Notes: generated by a model not told the origin, from the sequence alone. A stretch of 13,919 nucleotides of DNA from an uncultured Clostridia bacterium (GCA_945868935.1 CAMBNE010000004.1:1-13919); one strand, 5' to 3'. Shown: positions 1 to 6,231, numbered from the stretch's first letter. Numbers and translations: made by a program.

Positions 1-1
1 C

Positions 2-1510
2 AAGGAGGCTGTTCAGGCTGTGTACTTTGCTTACCTTGCCGCAGTCAAGGAGCAGAACGGTGCGGCTATGAGCCTTGGCAGAACCTCAACCTTCCTCGAT
101 ATCTACGCTTACCGTGACCTTGCAGAGGGCACAATCACAGAAAAAGAGGTTCAGGAAATCGTTGACCACTTCATTATGAAGCTGAGAATGGTATGCTTTG
201 CACGTACTCCCGAATACAATCAGATTTTCGCAGGCGACCCCACATGGGTAACAGAGTCAATCGGCGGTATCGGAACAGACGGACGTCCGCTTGTTACAAA
301 GATGTCCTTCCGTTACCTCAACACGCTCAATAACATCGGTGCGGCTCCCGAGCCAAACCTCACCGTTTTATGGTCAACTCAGCTCCCCGAAAAGTTCAAG
401 AGCTTCTGCGCAGATATGTCAATCAAATATCACGCAGTTCAGTACGAAAACGACGACCTTATGCGTCCGCTTCATGGCGATGACTACGGTATTGCCTGCT
501 GTGTATCTTCAATGAAAATCGGCAAGGAAATGCAGTTCTTCGGCGCAAGAGCTAACCTTGCAAAGTGCCTGCTTTACGCAATCAACGGCGGTGTTGACGA
601 GGTAAGCGGCGAGCAGGTTGGTCCGAAGTACCGTCCTGTTGAGGGCGATTACCTCGACTATGACGACGTAATGGACAAGTACAAGGCTATGATGAAGTGG
701 CTTGCGCAGGTTTATGTAAATGCGCTAAATATCATTCACTATATGCACGATAAGTATTCCTACGAGCGTTTGCAGATGGCTCTTCACGATAAGCACGTTA
801 CACGTTGGTTTGCAACAGGTATAGCAGGCTTCTCGGTTGTTGCGGACTCGCTTTCTGCAATCAAATACGCAAAGGTTAAGGTTGTAAGAAACGAAAAGGG
901 CATTGTTACCGACTACATTACCGAGGGCGACTTCCCGAAGTACGGCAACGACGACGACAGAGTTGACGAAATTGCAAAAGAGGTGCTCCATACCTTTATC
1001 AGCTACCTCCGTCAGAACCACACCTACCGTGGCGGCATTCCCACAACCTCAATCCTTACAATTACATCAAACGTTTCCTACGGCAAGAACACAGGCTCAA
1101 CTCCAGACGGCAGAAAGTACGGCGAGCCTTTTGCTCCCGGTGCAAACCCGATGCACGGCAGAGATTCAAACGGTGCAGTTGCATCTCTTGCATCCGTTGC
1201 AAAGCTTCCGTTTATGGATTCACAGGACGGTATTTCAAATACATTCACGATTGTTCCCTCCGCACTTGGCAAAACCGAGGAGCAGAGAAACCACAATCTT
1301 GTTGCCTTGCTTGACGGCTATATGCTCAAGGGCGGTTATCACCTCAACGTAAACGTGTTTGACAGAGAGCTCCTCCTTGACGCTCAGAAACACCCCGAGC
1401 TTTATCCTCAGCTTACAATCCGTGTTTCGGGCTACGCTGTAAACTTTATCAAGCTCACCAAGGAACAGCAGGACGAGGTTATTTCAAGAACCTTCCATTC
1501 GGCAATTTAA
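2..1510 (+). CDS. pflB: Formate C-acetyltransferase (pyruvate formate-lyase), 5' truncated
   Basis: This cytoplasmic glycyl-radical enzyme converts pyruvate and CoA to acetyl-CoA and formate in anaerobic fermentation. The reading frame is open from base 2 with no start in view, so the N-terminal third or so lies upstream; the GTG at 20 is internal. The paired catalytic cysteines (motif IACCVS) are coded at 497-502. The radical glycine lies in the C-terminal RVSGYAV motif at 1430-1432, so the catalytic core is intact. Two adjacent cysteines point to true PFL rather than the diol dehydratase or choline lyase relatives, which have one. The activase gene pflA follows 57 nt downstream, with a hairpin in the gap. 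PFL is normally oxygen-sensitive and depends on PflA to install the radical. No frameshift was seen in the visible part. Confidence 0.96.
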   Translation, partial: KEAVQAVYFAYLAAVKEQNGAAMSLGRTSTFLDIYAYRDLAEGTITEKEVQEIVDHFIMKLRMVCFARTPEYNQIFAGDPTWVTESIGGIGTDGRPLVTKMSFRYLNTLNNIGAAPEPNLTVLWSTQLPEKFKSFCADMSIKYHAVQYENDDLMRPLHGDDYGIACCVSSMKIGKEMQFFGARANLAKCLLYAINGGVDEVSGEQVGPKYRPVEGDYLDYDDVMDKYKAMMKWLAQVYVNALNIIHYMHDKYSYERLQMALHDKHVTRWFATGIAGFSVVADSLSAIKYAKVKVVRNEKGIVTDYITEGDFPKYGNDDDRVDEIAKEVLHTFISYLRQNHTYRGGIPTTSILTITSNVSYGKNTGSTPDGRKYGEPFAPGANPMHGRDSNGAVASLASVAKLPFMDSQDGISNTFTIVPSALGKTEEQRNHNLVALLDGYMLKGGYHLNVNVFDRELLLDAQKHPELYPQLTIRVSGYAVNFIKLTKEQQDEVISRTFHSAI

Positions 1511-1520
1511 AAATTTATCA

Positions 1521-1545
1521 GGGCGGATATTTTTACTATCCGCCC
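1521..1545 (+). terminator. Hairpin between pflB and pflA (partial terminator or processing stem)
   Basis: A perfect 9-bp stem (GGGCGGATA / TATCCGCCC) with a 7-nt loop lies 10 nt after the pflB stop. It is followed by GTTTGAA, not a U-run, so it is a poor intrinsic terminator. It may stabilise the 3' end of pflB mRNA or partly attenuate transcription into pflA, giving more lyase than activase. The structure is seen directly; the role is inferred. Confidence 0.6.
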
Positions 1546-1567
1546 GTTTGAATATAAGGTGAAAAAT

Positions 1568-2299
1568 ATGACAGGTAAAATTCATTCATTTGAATCATTT
1601 GGTACGGTTGACGGTCCGGGCGTTCGCTTTGTCGTGTTCTTTCAGGGCTGTCCTATGCGTTGCCTTTACTGCCACAATCCCGACACGTGGACTGCTGATG
1701 CAGGAACAGAATACTCAGCCGAGCAGGTTATTGAAAAAATCGAGCGCAATATGCCGTTCTACACAACAGGAGGACTTACCGCAACGGGCGGCGAGCCTAT
1801 GCTCCAGCTTGACTTTCTTATTGAGCTTTTCACCCTCGCAAGGAGCAAGGGCATAAACACCTGCCTTGATACCTCGGGAGTGATGTTCGACAGAAATAAC
1901 GGCGAGCGAATGGAAAAAATCGACAGACTTTTAAAGGTCTGTGACCTCGTTATGCTCGATATTAAACATATTGATGACGACGAGCACAAAAAGCTGACAG
2001 GTCATTCAAATGAAAATATCCTCGATTTTGCACGATATCTTGATGAAAAGAACGTGCCTATGCGTATTCGTCACGTAATCGTCCCCGACATTACGGACAG
2101 GCGAGAGGAGCTTTTAAAGCTCGGTCAGTTCTTAAAGCCGTTTAAGAATATCGAAAAAATCGAAACTCTGCCTTACCATACGCTCGGCAAGATGAAATAC
2201 GACAATCTCGGACTTGCTTATCCGCTCGGCGACACGCCTCAGCTCAGCGAAAGCGACGCTGAAAAAGCACTTGAAATCATCAGGGAGGGTATGCAGTGA
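1568..2299 (+). CDS. pflA: Pyruvate formate-lyase activating enzyme (radical SAM)
   Basis: This 243-residue protein uses a [4Fe-4S] cluster and S-adenosylmethionine to generate the glycyl radical on PFL. The radical SAM signature CPMRCLYC gives the CxxxCxxC cluster ligands at residues 28, 32 and 35. TGGEP at about 73-77 is the SAM-contacting GGE motif. The N-terminus GKIHSFESFGTVDGPG matches the family closely. I chose ATG 1568 because AAGGTG at 1556-1561 sits 6 nt upstream and the resulting N-terminus (M-T-G-K-I-H) fits family members. The GTG at 1559 would put the start inside that ribosome site. Length is normal for PflA (about 245). The gene follows pflB, and its stop overlaps the GTG start of the DNA glycosylase gene (GTGA), so translation of the two is probably coupled. 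Confidence 0.96.
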   Translation: MTGKIHSFESFGTVDGPGVRFVVFFQGCPMRCLYCHNPDTWTADAGTEYSAEQVIEKIERNMPFYTTGGLTATGGEPMLQLDFLIELFTLARSKGINTCLDTSGVMFDRNNGERMEKIDRLLKVCDLVMLDIKHIDDDEHKKLTGHSNENILDFARYLDEKNVPMRIRHVIVPDITDRREELLKLGQFLKPFKNIEKIETLPYHTLGKMKYDNLGLAYPLGDTPQLSESDAEKALEIIREGMQ

Positions 2300-2796
2300 G
2301 TACACCGCAGAGCATAGTGCACCCGATTCCGCCGCTGTTTGACGAAAATTCAAAAACGCTGATTCTCGGCAGTTTTCCGTCGGTCAAGTCAAGGGAGCAG
2401 AGCTTCTTTTACGGTCATCCGCAAAACCGTTTCTGGAAACTGATTGCAACGCTGTTTGATGAGGAAATTCCGCAGAGCATTGACGAGAAAAAACGGCTTA
2501 TTTTAAAGCACAACCTTGCGCTGTGGGACGTAATTCACTCCTGCACGATAACAGGCTCAAGCGACAGCTCGATAAAAGACGTTGTGCCGAACGATTTGTC
2601 AAAAATTCTGCAAAACAGCAAGGTAGACAGAATATTTGCAAACGGAGCGCTGTCGCACAAAATGTATATGAAGTACATTTTTCCCAAGACGGGGATAGAG
2701 GCGGTAAAGCTGCCGTCAACAAGCCCTGCAAATGCGGCATATTCAATCGACCGACTCGCAGAAAACTGGAAAATAATTAAGAAAAAAACGCTGTAG
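2296..2796 (+). CDS. DNA-deoxyinosine (hypoxanthine-DNA) glycosylase, UDG superfamily
   Basis: A 166-residue protein resembling family 6 (HDG-type) members of the uracil-DNA glycosylase superfamily, which remove hypoxanthine formed by adenine deamination. Landmarks are HPIPPLF near the start, ILGSFPSVKS (23-32), YGHPQNRFW (39-47, with the conserved Asn at 44), LWDV (76-79) and LPSTSPANA (139-147), the motif-II-like loop near the C-terminus. The start is GTG 2296 with AGGGAGG at 2283-2289 upstream. The first bases overlap the pflA stop, so the gene probably rides on the pfl transcript. Repair and fermentation have no obvious functional link, so the pairing may be only positional. The stop codon TAG lies inside the left arm of the downstream terminator. 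The family call rests on motifs; substrate specificity is inferred from the family. Confidence 0.85.
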   Translation: MSTPQSIVHPIPPLFDENSKTLILGSFPSVKSREQSFFYGHPQNRFWKLIATLFDEEIPQSIDEKKRLILKHNLALWDVIHSCTITGSSDSSIKDVVPNDLSKILQNSKVDRIFANGALSHKMYMKYIFPKTGIEAVKLPSTSPANAAYSIDRLAENWKIIKKKTL

Positions 2797-2820
2797 CAAA
2801 ATTCTGGGCTACAGCGTTTT
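2785..2820. terminator. Bidirectional intrinsic terminator, copy 1
   Basis: A perfect 13-bp stem (AAAACGCTGTAGC / GCTACAGCGTTTT) with a 10-nt loop. Read leftward it is followed by seven U residues, so it is a strong terminator for the minus-strand Arc-like gene. Read rightward it ends in four U residues and stops the pfl/glycosylase transcript. The glycosylase stop codon is part of the left arm. An almost identical structure stands at 3443-3479. Confidence 0.9.
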
Positions 2821-2823
2821 GTA

Positions 2824-3012
2824 TTATTCCTTGTTTTCACTTTTTACCTCAATTTCGCCCTCTGCATTTTCAAATTCTTTAATGCATTGACGTATGAGGT
2901 AAATAATCTGACCGTTCGCAGAACGTCCTTCATATTTTGCGATATACTTAAGTTTATAGTGCAATTCGGGTTCGACTTCAATACCTAAATGCTTGTTATT
3001 TTTATTTCTCAT
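2824..3012 (-). CDS. Arc-like ribbon-helix-helix DNA-binding protein
   Basis: A 62-residue protein with the layout of Arc/MetJ-type repressors: a short strand at about 8-13 (HLGIEV), helix 1 at 15-28 (PELHYKLKYIAKYE), the turn GRSAN, helix 2 at 33-48, then an acidic tail. Such proteins bind operators as dimers or higher assemblies through the beta strand. Start ATG 3012 has GGAG at 3022-3019 upstream at suitable spacing. It is transcribed divergently from the SLOG gene at 3119. The shared 106-nt spacer contains repeated TAAGTATA palindromes that are candidate binding sites. The gene ends 3 nt before terminator copy 1. It lies in an AT-rich stretch (about one third G+C in lines counted by hand, against about half in the neighbouring glycosylase gene), consistent with transfer. 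The fold call is fairly firm; the regulatory target is inferred. Confidence 0.82.
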   Translation of the reverse strand: MRNKNNKHLGIEVEPELHYKLKYIAKYEGRSANGQIIYLIRQCIKEFENAEGEIEVKSENKE

Positions 3013-3037
3013 ATTTTACTCCAAAATAATCTTAATT

Positions 3038-3100
3038 TAAGTATATTTTAAGATTATATTGTGTTATAATGTTGTAAGTATACTTAAAATAAGTATACTA
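3038..3100. promoter_or_regulatory. Divergent promoter and putative Arc-protein operators
   Basis: A perfect 12-bp palindrome TAAGTATACTTA lies at 3075-3086 and a near copy TAAGTATACTA at 3090-3100, 15 bp apart. A third, degenerate copy (TAAGTATATTTTA) is at 3038-3050. An extended -10 (TGTTATAAT, hexamer 3065-3070) serves the plus-strand gene and would start transcription at about 3077, inside the first palindrome. A TATAAT on the minus strand (3058-3053) would start the Arc-like gene near the third copy. No good -35 hexamer is visible for either. Autoregulation by the ribbon-helix-helix protein is the simplest reading but is inferred. Confidence 0.65.
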
Positions 3101-3118
3101 AATTATTGGAGGTGTAGT

Positions 3119-3454
3119 ATGAGAGTTGCAGTAATAGGTTCAAGAGGTCTTGAAATCGAAAACATAGGTGATTATCTTCCTGAAAATACAACAGAAATAG
3201 TATCGGGAGGCGCAAAAGGTGTTGACAGATGTGCAAGAGATTATGCATTAAAAAACAATCTGAAATATACAGAGTTTTTACCACACTATAGTGTATATGG
3301 TAAAGTAGCTCCGCTGAAAAGAAATATAGAAATTATTTGCTATTCCGATATGATACTTGCGTTTTGGGACGGAAAATCAAGAGGAACAAAATTTGTTATT
3401 GAAAACTGCAAAAAATATTGTAAACCTTATAAAGTTGTAATAAAAACGCTGTAG
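3119..3454 (+). CDS. SLOG-superfamily (YAcAr/DUF2493-like) nucleotide-binding protein
   Basis: A 111-residue single-domain protein with a Rossmann-like SLOG fold. It has VIGSRG at 5-10, the glycine-rich VSGGAKGVD at 28-36 (the loop expected to hold a nucleotide-type ligand), PLKRN at 65-69, and AFWDGKSRGTK at 81-91. SLOG proteins bind or process small nucleotide-derived ligands, but no reaction is established for this short subgroup as far as I know. Start ATG 3119 is set by GGAGG at 3108-3112; the upstream in-frame TTG at 3059 falls in the promoter. It is divergent from the Arc-like gene and shares its operator-rich spacer, so the two may form one regulated unit. Its stop codon TAG lies within the left arm of terminator copy 2, and the protein ends in KTL like both neighbours outside the island. 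Composition is AT-rich. Confidence 0.8.
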   Translation: MRVAVIGSRGLEIENIGDYLPENTTEIVSGGAKGVDRCARDYALKNNLKYTEFLPHYSVYGKVAPLKRNIEIICYSDMILAFWDGKSRGTKFVIENCKKYCKPYKVVIKTL

Positions 3455-3479
3455 CATAAATTCTGTGCTACAGCGTTTT
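3443..3479. terminator. Bidirectional intrinsic terminator, copy 2
   Basis: A perfect 14-bp stem (AAAACGCTGTAGCA / TGCTACAGCGTTTT) with a 9-nt loop separates the convergent SLOG and ribF genes. U-rich stretches follow on both strands (TTTTATTTG rightward, TTTTTATT leftward). Both stop codons lie inside the stem. The arms match copy 1 at 2785-2820 over 13 bp per side, and both loops share AATTCTG. Confidence 0.92.
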
Positions 3480-4397
3480 ATTTGTCTGTTCATAAATTTT
3501 GAGTGCCGTTTTGCTGTTGTCTATAATTGCGTTTTTCAGCTCGTCAATTCCCGAAAACTTCATTTCGGGGCGGATAAACTCAAGCAGTCTTACGTCTGCG
3601 CTCTGTCCGTAAATCTCGCCGCCCTTGTACTGCGGCATCCACGTTTCGCAAAGCGGTGTGTTGCCGCCGACTGTCGGCTTGATTCCTATGTTCGTGACTC
3701 CGCAAAATCTTTCACCGTTTTCAAGCGTGACGATTGATGCATAAACGCCGAATTTCGGCACAACAAGCTCACTGCAAAGCGGCTGATTGATTGTCGGTGT
3801 GCCAAGCTCTCTGCCGAGCCTTTTGCCGTGCTCAATCACCGAAGAAAAACCGAAACGACTGCACATAAGCTCGTTCGCTCTTTTAACATTTCCGTCGATA
3901 ATCAGCTTTCTGATAAGCGTTGAAGAAACAACCTCGCCCTCGCTTTCCGTTGCAGGGACAACCGTAAGTGTAATACCTTTGCTTTCGCAAAAGCTTTTCA
4001 GTGTTTCGGCACTGCCCTCACCGTTTTTGCCGTAGCGGTAGTTAAAGCCGCAGAAAAGCTTTTCGGCTTTCAGCGTATCAATCAGAATCTTCTGCGCAAA
4101 ATCCTGTGCAGGCATATTCATAATTTTTTCAAAATCCGCCTGATAGGTTCGCTCAATTCCGAGCCTTTCAAGCGTTTTTATTTTGTCCTCGTTTGTCATA
4201 AGCGCATTGCTTTGTGTGCCGTATAAAACACTTTTCGGGCTTTTTGAAAAGGTAAAACAGACGGGAGTAAGTCCGTTTTCTCTTTCTGCGGCGGCAAGAG
4301 AAATCACATTTCTGTGTCCCCTGTGCAGTCCGTCAAAATAGCCCAGCGCAATTGCTGTGCCCGATTTTTCGGGTAATATTTCAAAGAAATTCTGCAT
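3468..4397 (-). CDS. ribF: Bifunctional riboflavin kinase / FAD synthetase
   Basis: This cytoplasmic enzyme phosphorylates riboflavin to FMN and adenylates FMN to FAD. The N-terminal nucleotidyltransferase domain has GYFDGLHRGH at 19-28 (the HxGH-type motif) and SSTLIR at 158-163. The C-terminal flavokinase domain has GTPTIN at 199-204 (the PTxN metal/ATP site) and NIGIKPTVGG at 236-245. Length 309 is normal. The usual ETHLLDF-like segment of the kinase reads CETWMPQYKGGEIYG (250-264), keeping the Glu but changing the rest. A weak GAGG lies 12-13 nt upstream of ATG 4397, so expression may lean on the NUDIX gene 41 nt upstream. The stop TAG lies inside terminator copy 2. In many Firmicutes ribF sits beside truB; here it does not. 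Confidence 0.94.
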   Translation of the reverse strand: MQNFFEILPEKSGTAIALGYFDGLHRGHRNVISLAAAERENGLTPVCFTFSKSPKSVLYGTQSNALMTNEDKIKTLERLGIERTYQADFEKIMNMPAQDFAQKILIDTLKAEKLFCGFNYRYGKNGEGSAETLKSFCESKGITLTVVPATESEGEVVSSTLIRKLIIDGNVKRANELMCSRFGFSSVIEHGKRLGRELGTPTINQPLCSELVVPKFGVYASIVTLENGERFCGVTNIGIKPTVGGNTPLCETWMPQYKGGEIYGQSADVRLLEFIRPEMKFSGIDELKNAIIDNSKTALKIYEQTNKTL

Positions 4398-4438
4398 AAA
4401 TATATTTATACCTCGAAGTTAAGAAATCATACTTGCAA

Positions 4439-4984
4439 TTATATTTTTCCGCTCTTAATCAGCATTGCGGTTTTCAGAACTGCAACCTGCGTTTTTGCGT
4501 CGGGAATCTGATTGTTAAGCACCATTTCAACAGCCTTGTCAAGCGGTATTTTTTCAACATTTAGAAACTCTCCGTCGTCGGGATTTGAGCTTCCCTGTGA
4601 TTTAACCTTGCAGGCGTAGAGGTGGATAATTTCAGATGTGTAGCCCGGAGAGGGGTAGAGCTGACCGAGCGAAATGTACGAGTATCCCTCTGCGCCCGTT
4701 TCTTCCATAAGCTCACGCTTGCCGTTTTCAAGCGGAGTTGAGCCTTTTTCAAGCTTGCCTGCGGGCAGTTCAAGTACAACCTCCTTGTACGGATAGCGAA
4801 ACTGTCTTACAAAAAGCAGATTATTATCCTCGTCAAGAGCCGCAACGGTCACTCCGCCGGGATGGTTAACAACCTCACGCTTTGACCTTTTGCCGTCAGG
4901 CAGTTCAACTTCGTCAAGTGTTATATGAAGTATTCTGCCGTCAAAAACGCTTTTGCTCGACAGAGTTTTTTCAGTAAGTTCCAT
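4439..4984 (-). CDS. NUDIX hydrolase, ADP-ribose pyrophosphatase type
   Basis: This 181-residue enzyme most likely hydrolyses ADP-ribose or a related nucleotide sugar to AMP and a sugar phosphate. The family features are an N-terminal strand region (VFDGRILHITLDEVELPDG), HPGGVTVAA at 41-49, RQFRYP at 60-65, LPAGKLE at 73-79, and the catalytic helix RELMEETG at 90-97 supplying the metal-binding glutamates. The Nudix box (GX5EX7REUXEEXGU) is complete except that the first Glu is Ser82. I set the start at ATG 4984: GGAGG at 4994-4990 lies 5 nt upstream, whereas an upstream TTG at 4996 falls inside that site. The gene heads a probable two-gene operon with ribF. It is divergent from the M14 peptidase gene with only 36 nt between start codons. 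Confidence 0.92.
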   Translation of the reverse strand: MELTEKTLSSKSVFDGRILHITLDEVELPDGKRSKREVVNHPGGVTVAALDEDNNLLFVRQFRYPYKEVVLELPAGKLEKGSTPLENGKRELMEETGAEGYSYISLGQLYPSPGYTSEIIHLYACKVKSQGSSNPDDGEFLNVEKIPLDKAVEMVLNNQIPDAKTQVAVLKTAMLIKSGKI

Positions 4985-5020
4985 AACAGCCTCCAAAAAT
5001 AAAAAGGAAAGGATTTTTAT

Positions 5021-5914
5021 ATGATTAACTACAATGTTTTGCCCGACTATCAGGCAAGGAAAGAGATTTTAAGCGAGATTTGCGAGAAATACAGCTTTGT
5101 AAAGCGGTGTTTTATCGGAAAAAGCGTGTGCGGCAGGAGCATTGATGTCCTACATATCGGCAACACAAAGCACCGTGTGCTCTACTGCGGCGGCTTTCAC
5201 GGCTCGGAATACCTCACCGTTCTTGCGCTTCTGAAATTCCTTGAGGAATGTTGTCATTCAATGCAGAGCGACAAAAAAGTCGGCGAGCACAACTTGGGCG
5301 ATTTTCTCAAAATAAGAGGACTTACCGTCATTCCCTGCGTAAATCCCGACGGCGTGGAAATTGCTCTGCACGGCAGTGACGCTGCATTGAAATACAAGCC
5401 CCTTGTTGAGGACGTTGCCGAAAACACACGCAAGTGGCAGGCAAACGCAAGGGGTGTTGACATAAATCACAACTTCAACGCAGGCTGGTGTGAGCTTAAA
5501 AAGCGTGAAATCAGCCGCAATATCAAAAGTCCTGCGCCGACACGCTTTGGCGGCAACTGTCCCGAAAGCGAGCCTGAAACAAGGGCGCTTACAAAGCTTT
5601 GCAGAAGCGTTGATTTTGAACGTGCGCTTGCTCTGCACAGTCAGGGCAGGGAGATTTACTGCTCGTTCGGCAAGCATACACCTGTTCTGAGCTTTCGCCT
5701 TGCGTCGGTATTTTCACAGGCAAGCGGATATAACATAGCATTTCCCGAGGATATCGCAACGGGCGGAGGATTTAAGGACTGGTTTATTGACAGGTTCCGC
5801 CGTCCTGCGCTTACGGTTGAAATGGGTATGGGTGAAAATCCTCTGCCGCTGTCCGACTTTGAAAGCGAGTACGAAATTTTAAGAAAGATTCTGAGCCTCG
5901 GAGTTGTGGTATAA
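5021..5914 (+). CDS. M14-family zinc carboxypeptidase
   Basis: A 297-residue metallopeptidase of the carboxypeptidase A-like fold. Zinc ligands are His60 and Glu63 (GFHGSE) and His206 (LHSQGRE); Glu267 (TVEMGMGENP) is the expected catalytic base. NPDGVEI and VDINHNFN are the usual M14 substrate-pocket segments. There is no signal peptide or membrane segment, so it probably acts in the cytoplasm. Bacterial enzymes of this size are often gamma-D-glutamyl-diaminopimelate peptidases that recycle or cut murein peptides; that is a likely but unproven substrate here. ATG 5021 follows AAAGGA at 5008-5013 at good spacing. The gene appears monocistronic and is divergent from the NUDIX gene. Confidence 0.9.
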   Translation: MINYNVLPDYQARKEILSEICEKYSFVKRCFIGKSVCGRSIDVLHIGNTKHRVLYCGGFHGSEYLTVLALLKFLEECCHSMQSDKKVGEHNLGDFLKIRGLTVIPCVNPDGVEIALHGSDAALKYKPLVEDVAENTRKWQANARGVDINHNFNAGWCELKKREISRNIKSPAPTRFGGNCPESEPETRALTKLCRSVDFERALALHSQGREIYCSFGKHTPVLSFRLASVFSQASGYNIAFPEDIATGGGFKDWFIDRFRRPALTVEMGMGENPLPLSDFESEYEILRKILSLGVVV

Positions 5915-5943
5915 GGATTTATTTAATTCGGAATTAATGGTCG

Positions 5944-5958
5944 GTCGAGTGTCTCGAC
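5944..5958. repeat. Small hairpin downstream of the M14 gene
   Basis: GTCGAG / CTCGAC form a 6-bp stem around TGT, about 30 nt after the peptidase stop. No U-run follows within the next bases, so it is at best a weak terminator. It is the first of several hairpins in the gene-free stretch 5915-6231. Confidence 0.45.
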
Positions 5959-6029
5959 ACGCAAATTGAGAGGAAAAATCGGTTATTTAGATAAAAACGG
6001 TTGCCCGAATTATAGATTAATATATAGGT

Positions 6030-6083
6030 AACGTTTTTTGTGAGCGACGAGGGCGTCGCTCGCTACAATTGTGCACAAACGTT
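6030..6083. repeat. Nested inverted repeat ending in GCTACAAT
   Basis: An 8-bp stem GAGCGACG / CGTCGCTC (6042-6049 with 6054-6061, loop AGGG) is enclosed by an outer pair AACGTTT (6030-6036) and AAACGTT (6077-6083). The inner hairpin is followed directly by GCTACAAT (6062-6069). The same octamer follows the hairpin at 6155-6171, so both are probably members of one dispersed palindromic repeat family. No coding sequence is visible here. Confidence 0.6.
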
Positions 6084-6122
6084 TTCTCTATAGCCGTAGG
6101 GGACGGCATCCCTGACGTCACT

Positions 6123-6151
6123 ATGCAAAAATTGTATGACAATTTTTGCAT
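6123..6151. repeat. 13-bp inverted repeat with 3-nt loop
   Basis: ATGCAAAAATTGT and ACAATTTTTGCAT are perfectly complementary around ATG. The stem is AT-rich and has no adjoining U-run on the plus strand. It lies between the two GC-rich hairpins. A degenerate GGGGACGGC...GACGTC palindrome (6099-6119) precedes it. Confidence 0.6.
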
Positions 6152-6154
6152 TAT

Positions 6155-6179
6155 GGCGAACATAGTTCGCCGCTACAAT
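6155..6179. repeat. Palindromic repeat unit ending in GCTACAAT
   Basis: GGCGAAC / GTTCGCC form a 7-bp stem with loop ATA, followed by GCTACAAT at 6172-6179. The arrangement of a GC-rich stem then GCTACAAT is the same as at 6042-6069, although the stem sequences differ. This fits the intergenic REP/MITE-like repeats common in gut Clostridia. Confidence 0.6.
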
Positions 6180-6197
6180 ATTTCAAACCCAATTTTA

Positions 6198-6228
6198 AAC
6201 AAAGGGTAACCAACGGTTACCCTTTGTT
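6198..6228 (-). terminator. asnB intrinsic terminator
   Basis: A perfect 14-bp stem (AACAAAGGGTAACC / GGTTACCCTTTGTT) with loop AAC starts 3 nt beyond the asnB stop codon. On the minus strand it is followed by TTAAAATT. It may also stop rightward transcription arriving from the M14 gene. Confidence 0.85.
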
Positions 6229-6231
6229 GTC

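Noticed and set aside
725..1021. 98-codon minus-strand open frame inside pflB, and similar long frames opposite or within other genes
   Set aside because: They lie wholly within genes supported by strong family motifs, show no recognisable domain, and are explained by codon bias of the real gene.
1559..1567. GTG 1559 as the start of pflA
   Set aside because: It overlaps the AAGGTG ribosome site that serves ATG 1568, and the shorter start matches known PflA N-termini better.
3059..3118. Longer SLOG protein starting at TTG 3059
   Set aside because: The extra residues would be coded by the promoter and operator palindromes. ATG 3119 has a well-placed GGAGG and yields the family's normal N-terminus (MRVAVIGSRG).
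4439..4984. Functional link between the NUDIX ADP-ribose hydrolase and the nearby SLOG protein as one nucleotide-signalling system
   Set aside because: ribF and a strong bidirectional terminator separate them, strands differ, and base composition differs; proximity alone is not support.
5915..6231. CRISPR array or insertion-sequence remnant
   Set aside because: The repeats are inverted, not regularly spaced direct repeats, and there is no transposase fragment or clear terminal inverted repeat with target duplication.
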